A stretch of DNA of 44,910 nt from Rhodoferax sp. (GTDB lineage: Bacteria; Pseudomonadota; Gammaproteobacteria; Burkholderiales; Burkholderiaceae_C). The DNA lies in contig NZ_JAAFHA010000022.1 in assembly GCF_010365055.1 (NCBI RefSeq), forward strand, positions 1 to 44,910, read 5' to 3'. The notes beneath the pieces were generated by a model. The model was not told where the DNA came from and ran no database searches. It worked only from the letters and a program-made list of their open reading frames with translations. Every line of letters begins with the position of its first letter. Position 1 is the first letter of the stretch. Both the position numbers and the translations under genes were made by a program. This document shows, piece by piece, positions 37,636 through 44,910 of this stretch.

Positions 37636-39111
37636 ATGGGATTGTTGAGCCTGGCTATTTGGACACCAATTGTTTTTGGTGTCGTGCTGCTGGCACTTGG
37701 TCGAGATGATCAGGCGCGCACCGTGCGCTGGATCGCACTGATCGGCGCCATTGTCAGTTTTCTTGTCACCTTGCCCTTGTATGGCGGTTTCAAACTTGGC
37801 ACGGCTGCCATGCAGTTCGTTGAGAAGGCGCCTTGGATCGAGCGCTTCAATGTCAACTATCACCTGGGTGTTGACGGGATTTCAATCTGGTTTGTATTGC
37901 TGACGGCATTTATCAATGTTGTGGTCATCATTGCCAGTTGGGAATCAATTACCCGGCGCGTCAACCAATACATGGGCGCCTTCCTCATTTTGAGCGGCTT
38001 GATGATTGGTGTGTTTTGTGCGCTCGATGGCATGCTTTTTTATGTGTTCTTTGAAGCAACGCTGGTCCCGATGTATTTAATCATTGGCATCTGGGGCGGA
38101 CCGAACAAGATTTACGCAGCGTTCAAGTTCTTCTTGTATACCTTGCTTGGCTCACTGCTGATGCTGATTGCCTTGATCTTCCTGTACACCAAGTCAGGTG
38201 GCAGTTTTGATTTGGCGACGTGGCACCAACTGCCGCTGAGTGGCACGGCGCAGACCATGTTGTTCTTTGCGTTTCTTTCTGCATTCGCTGTCAAAGTGCC
38301 GATGTGGCCGGTCCACACGTGGTTGCCGGATGTGCACGTGGAGGCGCCAACCGGCGGGTCGGCGGTGCTGGCGGCGATCATGCTCAAGCTCGGTGCCTAC
38401 GGCTTTTTGCGATTTTCATTGCCGATTGCGCCGGATGCCGCGCGGGAATGGGCCTGGTTGATGATCGCTTTGTCGTTGATCGCTGTCGTTTATGTCGGTC
38501 TGGTGGCGTTAGTGCAAAAGGATATGAAGAAGCTGGTGGCCTATTCTTCTGTTGCACATATGGGGTTTGTGACCCTGGGCTTTTTCATCTTCAATGACCT
38601 GGGCGTGTCAGGCGGCGTGGTGCAGATGATTGCGCACGGTTTTGTGTCGGCTGCCATGTTTCTGTCGATCGGTGTGCTGTATGACCGGGTTCATTCGCGT
38701 GAGATCGCCAGTTACGGTGGCGTGGTCAATAAGATGCCCAAGTTCACGGCCTTTGCTCTGCTGTTTGCAATGGCGAATTGCGGTTTGCCTGGCACGGCCG
38801 GTTTTGTTGGCGAGTGGATGGTGATCCTGGGCGCCGTGAAGGCCAACTTCTGGTTAGGCTTTGGCGCTGCCAGTGCGCTCATTTTTGGCGCAGCGTACAC
38901 CCTGTGGATGTTCAAGCGCGTTTACCTCGGCCCGGTCACCAATGATCACGTCAAGGCCTTGAAAGACATTAACAGTCGCGAATTCTTGATGCTGACCCTG
39001 CTGGCAATCGCGGTCCTGTATATGGGTGTCTATCCGAAACCATTTACCGATGTGATGGATGCATCGGTGATGGAGTTGCTCAAGCACGTAGCGCTGTCCA
39101 AGCTGATTTGA
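37636..39111 (+). CDS. nuoM: NADH-quinone oxidoreductase subunit M
   Basis: This 491-aa antiporter-like proton channel has about 14 membrane segments. It shows MLFYVFFEATLVPMYLIIGIWG (conserved Glu), SAFAVKVPMWPVHTWLPDVHVEAP (channel Lys), VAYSSVAHMGFV and the C-terminal MFKRVYLGP. It follows nuoL by 13 bases with an AGGAG site. Confidence 0.97.
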   Translation: MGLLSLAIWTPIVFGVVLLALGRDDQARTVRWIALIGAIVSFLVTLPLYGGFKLGTAAMQFVEKAPWIERFNVNYHLGVDGISIWFVLLTAFINVVVIIASWESITRRVNQYMGAFLILSGLMIGVFCALDGMLFYVFFEATLVPMYLIIGIWGGPNKIYAAFKFFLYTLLGSLLMLIALIFLYTKSGGSFDLATWHQLPLSGTAQTMLFFAFLSAFAVKVPMWPVHTWLPDVHVEAPTGGSAVLAAIMLKLGAYGFLRFSLPIAPDAAREWAWLMIALSLIAVVYVGLVALVQKDMKKLVAYSSVAHMGFVTLGFFIFNDLGVSGGVVQMIAHGFVSAAMFLSIGVLYDRVHSREIASYGGVVNKMPKFTAFALLFAMANCGLPGTAGFVGEWMVILGAVKANFWLGFGAASALIFGAAYTLWMFKRVYLGPVTNDHVKALKDINSREFLMLTLLAIAVLYMGVYPKPFTDVMDASVMELLKHVALSKLI

Positions 39112-39149
39112 TCAGTCTGAATCGACCAAATTGAATTAAGAGATAGAAC

Positions 39150-40637
39150 ATGATCGACAAACTCAGTTGGATTTCGGTTTATCCCGAAATCATCCTGCTC
39201 ATCATGGCTTGCGTCATCGCGCTGGCCGATCTTGGCGTGAAAAGTCCACGGCGCACGCAGACCTACGTGCTGTCCCTGCTGACACTGGCCATCGTTGCTG
39301 CGTTGCAGGCGAGTTATGCCGTTGGCGGTGTGACCGTTTATGGCTTTAATAACATGGTCGTTAGCGACCCGATGGGCAACTGGCTCAAATGCTTTGCCTC
39401 CATTGCCATGATGGTGACCTTGGTTTATGGCCGACCCTATGCGGGCGATCGTGACATGTTACGCGGCGGTGAGATGTTCTCCTTGAGTATGTTTAGTCTG
39501 CTGGGCATGTTTGTCATGATCTCCGGCAATAACTTTCTTGTCATCTACTTGGGGCTTGAGTTGCTGACGTTGTCGAGCTACGCGCTGGTAGCCTTGCGGC
39601 GTGACAATGGCACTGCTACTGAAGCAGCCATGAAGTATTTCGTGTTGGGCGCGCTGGCGTCGGGCTTTCTGCTTTATGGGCTGTCAATGATGTACGGCGC
39701 CACTGGGTCGCTCGATGTGAATGCGGTGTTCAAGGCGATCAATTCAGGCCAAATCAAGCATCAGGTTTTGGTGTTCGGCTTGGTGTTTGTGGTGTCCGGT
39801 CTGGCTTTCAAGCTTGGTGTGGTTCCCTTTCATATGTGGATCCCTGACGTTTACCAGGGCGCACCTACTGCCGTGACCCTGCTGATAGGCGGCGCTCCCA
39901 AGCTGGCGGCGTTTGCCATCTGCATTCGGTTATTGGTTGAGGGTATGTTGCCCTTGGCGATTGATTGGCAACAGATGTTGATGGTTTTGTCAGTTGGTTC
40001 GCTGCTGATTGGTAATCTGGCGGCCATTGCACAGACCAATCTCAAGCGCATGCTGGCGTACTCAACCATTTCTCACATGGGTTTTGTTTTGCTGGGTTTG
40101 ATGTCGGGTGTGGTGAATGGTGATATTCACTATGCCGCCAATGCGTATAGCTCGTCCATGTTCTATGTCATCACTTATGTGCTGACAACGCTGGCAAGTT
40201 TTGGGGTCATCCTGTTGCTTGCTCGTGACGGTTTCGAGAGTGAAGAGATCGCTGATCTGGCCGGACTGAACGAGCGCAGCCCGCTTTATGCTGGCGTGAT
40301 GGCTGTTTGTCTTTTGTCGTTGGCTGGCATCCCGCCCATGGTTGGGTTTTACGCCAAACTTTCGGTGTTACAGGCCTTGGTGGCTTCCGGTGGCGCCTTT
40401 AACATCGGTCTTGCCGTGTTCGCCGTCATGATGTCATTGATTGGTGCCTTCTATTACTTGCGTGTGATCAAAGTGATGTACTTCGACAAGCCAACGTCGA
40501 CCAACATCGTATCGGCTCCGCTGGACGTTCGCGCTGTGTTGACCCTGAATGGCGCACTGTTGCTGTTGCTGGGTCTTCTGCCCGGTGGCCTTATGACTTT
40601 GTGCGCCAACGCGGTCGTCCAAATGCTGGGCACCTGA
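39150..40637 (+). CDS. nuoN: NADH-quinone oxidoreductase subunit N
   Basis: This 495-aa antiporter-like proton channel has about 14 membrane segments. Motifs are [20 protein letters not shown] (Glu), [26 protein letters not shown] (Lys), [14 protein letters not shown] and [16 protein letters not shown]. It is the last nuo gene and completes the 14-subunit set. A weak 7-bp hairpin (GATCTGC at 40655, GCAGATC at 40675) follows without a T-run. Confidence 0.97.
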   Translation: MIDKLSWISVYPEIILLIMACVIALADLGVKSPRRTQTYVLSLLTLAIVAALQASYAVGGVTVYGFNNMVVSDPMGNWLKCFASIAMMVTLVYGRPYAGDRDMLRGGEMFSLSMFSLLGMFVMISGNNFLVIYLGLELLTLSSYALVALRRDNGTATEAAMKYFVLGALASGFLLYGLSMMYGATGSLDVNAVFKAINSGQIKHQVLVFGLVFVVSGLAFKLGVVPFHMWIPDVYQGAPTAVTLLIGGAPKLAAFAICIRLLVEGMLPLAIDWQQMLMVLSVGSLLIGNLAAIAQTNLKRMLAYSTISHMGFVLLGLMSGVVNGDIHYAANAYSSSMFYVITYVLTTLASFGVILLLARDGFESEEIADLAGLNERSPLYAGVMAVCLLSLAGIPPMVGFYAKLSVLQALVASGGAFNIGLAVFAVMMSLIGAFYYLRVIKVMYFDKPTSTNIVSAPLDVRAVLTLNGALLLLLGLLPGGLMTLCANAVVQMLGT

Positions 40638-40761
40638 TAAAGGGCTTGGCGTCAGATCTGCCTGCTGGAATTGAGCAGATCGAGTCTCGCCACTCGCAAA
40701 CTGTGCGCAGTGCTGGCGTATATTGCCTCTTGATTGGCGCGATCAAGTCTTGCGACCTGTC

Positions 40762-41367
40762 ATGGATCATCGCCATTTAGTCGAAGAGAAACTCAGCAGT
40801 GAAGAGCTGGTCAAAGGCCATTTTCTTCACGCGTTTCGCGATACTGTCAAACTTCCCGATGGGGGGACAGCCACTCGCGAATATATTGTGCATCCTGGCG
40901 CCGTCATGATCGTTCCTCTTCTTGAAGATGCAGGGGGTGGAATCAGAGTCGTGCTTGAGCGCCAGTTTCGCTACCCGGTAGGCCAGGTGATGGTCGAGTT
41001 TCCCGCGGGCAAGCTCGATTCAGGTGAAGACCTTCAACTTTGCGCCCAGCGCGAGCTTCTGGAAGAAACCGGCTTTACGGCGTCCGAGTGGGCGAGGGCG
41101 GGTGTACTGCACCCGGTCGTTTCTTACTCAACGGAATTCATCGATATCTGGTTTGCGCGCGGTTTGACGTCTGGCGAGCGACAACTCGATCAAGGTGAGT
41201 TTCTGGATGTGTTTACAGCCAGCCCGACAGAGTTGCTGCAATGGTGCCGGGATGGCACGATCACGGACGGCAAAACCCTGACGGCGGCCTTGTGGTTGCA
41301 GAACGTTCTGTCTGGTGCCTGGGTTTTAAACTGGCATCCAGCGGCGGTGCCGGTTCGCGCTGGATAA
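40762..41367 (+). CDS. NUDIX hydrolase, ADP-ribose pyrophosphatase type
   Basis: This 201-aa protein shows a perfect Nudix box, Gx5Ex7REUxEExGU, in the stretch that begins GKLDSGEDLQ and ends LLEETGF. Upstream beta strands (VLERQFRYPVGQVMVEFPAGK) are typical of ADP-ribose pyrophosphatases (NudF/YffH group). It would split ADP-ribose to AMP and ribose 5-phosphate. The ATG at 40762 is chosen. An in-frame TTG at 40723 would add 13 residues. It follows nuoN by 124 bases and precedes the DUF1178 gene by 7, probably in one transcript with it. Confidence 0.92.
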   Translation: MDHRHLVEEKLSSEELVKGHFLHAFRDTVKLPDGGTATREYIVHPGAVMIVPLLEDAGGGIRVVLERQFRYPVGQVMVEFPAGKLDSGEDLQLCAQRELLEETGFTASEWARAGVLHPVVSYSTEFIDIWFARGLTSGERQLDQGEFLDVFTASPTELLQWCRDGTITDGKTLTAALWLQNVLSGAWVLNWHPAAVPVRAG

Positions 41368-41374
41368 TGGCGCC

Positions 41375-41824
41375 ATGAGAGTTTTGAACCTTCAGTGTCG
41401 TAACCAGCATGTTTTCGAAGGCTGGTTCGCATCCGAAGATGACTTCCTGGATCAGCGCGAGCGGGCCCTGGTTGAGTGCCCCGTCTGTGGCGACGGATCG
41501 ATCAGCAAGCGGCTGAGCGCACCGCGCCTCAACTTGGGCAGTGGTCGCGGCGAGCCATTACCAGCGGTGGACGCCGCCCGGCCGGATGGCGCAGAGCAAG
41601 AAATGCAACTTGCCTGGATGGCGCTCGCCCGCCGCATTGTGGCCAACACCGATGACGTCGGCGACAGTTTTGCCGAGGAAGCACGCAAGATATATTACGG
41701 CGAGGCCAAGGAGCGCGGCATTCGCGGCCAGGCCACTCGCGCCGAAACCGAGTCACTCATTGAGGAAGGCATTGCTGTGATGCCCTTGTCGCTGCCGGTC
41801 GCCCTCAAGGGTCAGTTGCAGTAG
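41375..41824 (+). CDS. DUF1178 family protein
   Basis: This 149-aa protein of unknown function is common in alpha- and betaproteobacteria. The N-terminal zinc-ribbon-like part has Cys9 and the pair Cys36-x-x-Cys39 (VECPVCG), with conserved HVFEGWFASEDDF and ISKRLSAPRL. The C-terminal half is helical (EEARKIYYGEAKERGIRGQAT). It follows the NUDIX gene by 7 bases. Confidence 0.9.
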   Translation: MRVLNLQCRNQHVFEGWFASEDDFLDQRERALVECPVCGDGSISKRLSAPRLNLGSGRGEPLPAVDAARPDGAEQEMQLAWMALARRIVANTDDVGDSFAEEARKIYYGEAKERGIRGQATRAETESLIEEGIAVMPLSLPVALKGQLQ

Positions 41825-41898
41825 CGTTGGCTTGTTGCATCGTTGGCGGGCCGGGGTGATGCGACTCTTGCATAACGCCATGAGCCAGTGACCAAAGA

Positions 41899-41928
41899 TG
41901 ACTCAACTCAGGCCTGCAGGCCTAGAAT
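41899..41928 (+). promoter_or_regulatory. Putative promoter and palindromic operator of the glutamate dehydrogenase gene
   Basis: A 14-bp perfect palindrome AGGCCTGCAGGCCT (41910-41923) sits just before TAGAAT (41923-41928), a fair -10. TGACTC at 41899-41904 could be a -35 with an 18-base spacer. The palindrome fills the spacer, where a repressor would block polymerase. The ATG lies 30 bases downstream. Confidence 0.4.
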
Positions 41929-41958
41929 TTGGATCACCAAAGTTCAACCGGAGATACC

Positions 41959-44910
41959 ATGATCCATCCTGCGCTTACCGAGCTGCTGACCTATACCCAG
42001 GAGCATGCTGGGCCTGCTGCCGACCGGCTCGCTGATTTCGTATTGGCTTATTTCGAGAGCGCTGACCCGGATGAGATACAGGCCCGTGGGCCGGCGACTT
42101 TGTTTGCTATTGCCAACGCGCACTGGCGCTTGGCGGACAGTCCGTGCGCACCGCAAGGTGCCAGGATTCGCGTATTCAATCCGACCCTGGCGGAAGATGG
42201 CTATGTGAGCGAGCACACCGCCATTCAGATTGTTCACGACGACATGCCTTTTTTGGTCGATTCTGTCACCATGGCCGTCAACCGCAGCGGCCGTACCGCG
42301 CACTGGATTGTGCATCCGCTGCTCAGTGTGCAACGCGATCAACAAGGCCACTTGATCAAGACCGCCAACGCAGCGCACAACGGCGAGCCTGCCAGCCCGA
42401 TGGCGTCGTTCATTCTGGTGGAATGCGACCGCATTGTGAGTGAGGCCGATCGTGCCGCAATGGCGAGCGAGTTGGCGCGCATCCTCGGTGATGTGCGTGC
42501 TGCTGTGCAGGACTGGCGACCGATGCTCAGTCGGCTGCAAGCCTTGGCCGATGCCTCGGCACAGTCGCCGCTGTCATCTGTCAATCAGCAAGAAGGCGTT
42601 GAGTTCTTGCGCTGGCTCGAAGCCAAACACTTCACCTTTCTGGGGGCACGTGACTACAGGGTGGTGCGTGATGTCGATGCCGTGACTCTGGTTGCCATTC
42701 CCGAATCTGGCCTGGGCGTGCTGCGTGGAGAGGTTCACACGCCGGTCAGTGAACTTCCAGCCGATGCCGTGGCTTTTCTCGACTCCGACCAACTGGTACT
42801 CATTACCAAGGCCATGACGCGCGCCACCGTGCATCGCCCCGCCTGGCTGGACTACATCGGCGTCAAGCGCTTTGATGCTGCGGGTCAGGTGGTGGGCGAG
42901 GCGCGGTTTCTGGGTTTGTATACCTCCACTGCCTACTCGGCGCCTGTCAGCGACATTCCGCAAGTGCGCCGTCGCGCCGCCGAGGTGACTGCCGCCGCGG
43001 GCGTGGTGCCCGACAGCCATGCCGCCAAGTCGCTGCAGTCGATTCTGGATGCCTACCCGCGCGATGAGTTGTTCCAGACCGATGCCGCCACGCTCGCTGA
43101 GCATGCGATTGGCATTTTGCGGTTGCAGGAGCGCCAGCGCACGCGCGTGTTCCTGCGCAATGACCCGTTTGGGCGCTTTACCTCGGTGCAAGTATTTGTG
43201 CCACGTGACCGCTATAACACCGAGTTGCGCGTCAAGATTGGTCAGGAGTTGACCAGCGCCCTGGACGGACAGTCGATTGAGTTCACGCCGATGCTCACCG
43301 ACAGCCCGATGGCGCGCATCCACTACCTGGTGCGGGCCAAGGAGCAGGTGCCCAAAGATCTTGACCTGCGTACCCTTGAATCGCGCATTGCCCGGCTGGC
43401 GCAGCGCTGGGAAGATGATTGCACGCAAGAGCTGCTGCATACCCATGGCGAGGGCGCAGGCTTGACGCTGGCGCATCGCTTTGCCAATGCCTTCCCCACC
43501 GCTTACCGTGAAGATTTTTCGACCCAGGCTGGGGCTGAAGATGGGCAGGCGCTGGCCGCCTTGACGACCAGTTCGCCGCTGGCCGTCAAGTTGTACCGTC
43601 CGCTGGACGCTGCAGCAGGCCTGCTGCGTTTCAAGATTTACACCATCTCCAAAGTCGCTTTGTCTGATTCCCTACCGGTGCTGGAACGCATGGGCGCGCG
43701 CGTGTTGGACGAACAGCCCTACCGTGTCAGCAGCGGCCATGGCCACGGGGGGGAGAGTGAAGTGTTCTGGATTCATGATTTGGGGCTTCAGTTGCCGACC
43801 GGCACCGAGCTTTCCGTCATCAAATCCCGCTTTGAGGAGCTGTTTGTTCAAGCCTGGAAGGGCGAGGTGGAAAGTGACGACCTGAACAAGCTCGTTCTCA
43901 ACACCAGTCTGGACGCCCGCGCCATTGCTGTGCTGCGCGCCTACACGCGCTACTTCAAGCAGTTGGGGTTTGCTTTCAGTCAGAGCTACATCGAAGCGAC
44001 CTTGTACAAGAATGCCCTGATCTCGCAGGAAATCAGCGCGTTGTTTGAGGTCCGTTTTGACCCGTCGCGCGAGGCGGATCGCAGCGATGTGCAGCAGCGA
44101 ATTGGCCAACGCATTGAAGCTCTCCTGAGCGGCGTCGCGAGCCTGGATGAAGACCGAATTCTGCGTCAGTTCTATGCCAGCGTGATGGCCACCCTGCGCA
44201 CCAACGCGTGGCAAACCACGCAAGCCGGTGTCGGCAAGCCCTACCTGAGCTTCAAGCTCAATCCGCGGGAGTTGCCGGGTGTGCCCGAGCCCAAGCCCTT
44301 GTTCGAAATCTGGGTCTGTTCGCCGCGCGTGGAGGCCCTGCACTTACGCCTTGGCAAAGTCGCCCGCGGCGGCCTTCGCTGGTCAGACCGGCCGGAAGAC
44401 TTCCGCACCGAGATATTGGGTTTGGTCAAAGCCCAGCACGTGAAAAACACCGTCATCGTGCCGGTGGGCTCCAAGGGCGGTTTTGTTCTGAAGAAGGCGC
44501 CACCTGCCAGTGACCGTGATGCTTACAGGGCCGAGGGTATCGCCTGCTACAAACTTCTGCTATCGGGCATGCTGGACGTGACCGACAACCTGGTGCAAGG
44601 CCAGGTGGTGCCACCGACCAAGGTGGTTCGTCATGACCCGGATGACCCGTATCTGGTGGTGGCGGCCGACAAAGGCACTGCCTCGTTTTCGGACATTGCC
44701 AACAGCGTGTCGGCCGAGTATGGCTACTGGCTGGGCGACGCCTTTGCGTCGGGTGGCTCGGTCGGGTACGACCACAAAAAAATGGGCATCACGGCGCGCG
44801 GCGCCTGGGAGTCTGTCAAGCGGCATTTCCGCGCCTTGTCGGTCAACACGCAAACCACACCGTTCACCGTCGTCGGTATTGGCGACATGTCGGGCGACGT
44901 TTTTGGCAAC
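41959..44910 (+). CDS. NAD-specific glutamate dehydrogenase, large type (3' end outside window)
   Basis: An open frame of 984 codons runs from ATG 41959 (MIHPALTELLTYTQEHAG) to the window edge. The family of about 1600 aa (GdhB/GDH2, 180-kDa type) deaminates glutamate to 2-oxoglutarate with NAD. The N-terminal ACT-like regulatory region is seen (DDMPFLVDSVTMAVNRSGRTAHWIVHP). The catalytic part begins at about residue 800 with KVARGGLRWSDRPEDFRTE and VPVGSKGGFVLKK, where Lys839 is in the glutamate-binding loop. The last residues (FTVVGIGDMSGDVFGN) open the NAD-binding Rossmann fold. A GGAGA ribosome site precedes the start. About 600 residues are missing to the right. Confidence 0.95.
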   Translation, partial: MIHPALTELLTYTQEHAGPAADRLADFVLAYFESADPDEIQARGPATLFAIANAHWRLADSPCAPQGARIRVFNPTLAEDGYVSEHTAIQIVHDDMPFLVDSVTMAVNRSGRTAHWIVHPLLSVQRDQQGHLIKTANAAHNGEPASPMASFILVECDRIVSEADRAAMASELARILGDVRAAVQDWRPMLSRLQALADASAQSPLSSVNQQEGVEFLRWLEAKHFTFLGARDYRVVRDVDAVTLVAIPESGLGVLRGEVHTPVSELPADAVAFLDSDQLVLITKAMTRATVHRPAWLDYIGVKRFDAAGQVVGEARFLGLYTSTAYSAPVSDIPQVRRRAAEVTAAAGVVPDSHAAKSLQSILDAYPRDELFQTDAATLAEHAIGILRLQERQRTRVFLRNDPFGRFTSVQVFVPRDRYNTELRVKIGQELTSALDGQSIEFTPMLTDSPMARIHYLVRAKEQVPKDLDLRTLESRIARLAQRWEDDCTQELLHTHGEGAGLTLAHRFANAFPTAYREDFSTQAGAEDGQALAALTTSSPLAVKLYRPLDAAAGLLRFKIYTISKVALSDSLPVLERMGARVLDEQPYRVSSGHGHGGESEVFWIHDLGLQLPTGTELSVIKSRFEELFVQAWKGEVESDDLNKLVLNTSLDARAIAVLRAYTRYFKQLGFAFSQSYIEATLYKNALISQEISALFEVRFDPSREADRSDVQQRIGQRIEALLSGVASLDEDRILRQFYASVMATLRTNAWQTTQAGVGKPYLSFKLNPRELPGVPEPKPLFEIWVCSPRVEALHLRLGKVARGGLRWSDRPEDFRTEILGLVKAQHVKNTVIVPVGSKGGFVLKKAPPASDRDAYRAEGIACYKLLLSGMLDVTDNLVQGQVVPPTKVVRHDPDDPYLVVAADKGTASFSDIANSVSAEYGYWLGDAFASGGSVGYDHKKMGITARGAWESVKRHFRALSVNTQTTPFTVVGIGDMSGDVFGN

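Noticed and set aside
40655..40681. 7-bp hairpin after nuoN considered as the operon terminator.
   Set aside because: The loop is 13 bases and no T-run follows, so it is too weak to list as a terminator.
40680..40691. TCGAGTCTCGCC after nuoN equals part of the tRNA-Leu T-arm (26146-26157), suggesting a second tRNA or an att site around the nuo operon.
   Set aside because: Only 12 bases match, with no acceptor stem, no CCA and no integrase near. The nuo operon is core genome.

Overview
The window looks like the chromosome of a betaproteobacterium of the Comamonadaceae, most like Rhodoferax and its relatives. This is inferred from protein style, from the gene order tpiA-secG-tRNA-Leu-nuoA..N, from the separate (unfused) nuoC and nuoD, and from a short dispersed intergenic repeat. 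No database search was possible.

Region 1 (1 to about 9188) is the right end of an integrated genomic island. From left to right on the + strand it holds a Bro-N domain protein, a type I restriction subunit HsdR, a RadC-like JAB protein, and an unrecognised 427-aa protein with a degenerate phospholipase-D-like front. After these come a Sir2-like N-terminal scrap, a DUF1016/YhcG-type PDDEXK nuclease, and a leftover 3' end of a second copy of the 427-aa gene. A convergent tyrosine recombinase follows, then the 3' half of a tRNA-Arg(ACG) gene, which marks the attachment site, and the terminator of that tRNA. The hsdM and hsdS genes, the rest of the island and the intact tRNA would lie left of the window.

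Region 2 (9.3-21 kb) is ordinary chromosome. It has an FAD-linked D-lactate/glycolate-type dehydrogenase, a PduO-type cobalamin adenosyltransferase and a 6-phosphofructokinase. Next is a DctPQM-type TRAP transporter for C4-dicarboxylates with a second solute-binding protein, divergent from a DctS/DctR-like two-component system. A solitary branched-chain-amino-acid-type ABC binding protein closes the region.

Region 3 (21-26.2 kb) carries rpsO-pnp, a PIG3-type quinone oxidoreductase, tpiA, secG and tRNA-Leu(GAG).

Region 4 (26.2-40.6 kb) is a complete 14-gene nuoABCDEFGHIJKLMN operon for respiratory complex I. It is followed by a NUDIX ADP-ribose pyrophosphatase, a DUF1178 protein and the first 984 codons of a large NAD-glutamate dehydrogenase that runs off the right edge.

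The least explained material is in the island: the 427-aa protein, the evidence that the Sir2-scrap/DUF1016 cassette was inserted between two copies of that gene's 3' end, and the iterated repeats in front of the integrase. Outside the island, the most unusual signal is a dispersed repeat (ATAGCx, 20 nt, GGCTRG). It occurs three times between genes and once inside the reading frame of the ABC binding protein. I did not find a complete, clearly new multi-gene system that can be proven from sequence alone.
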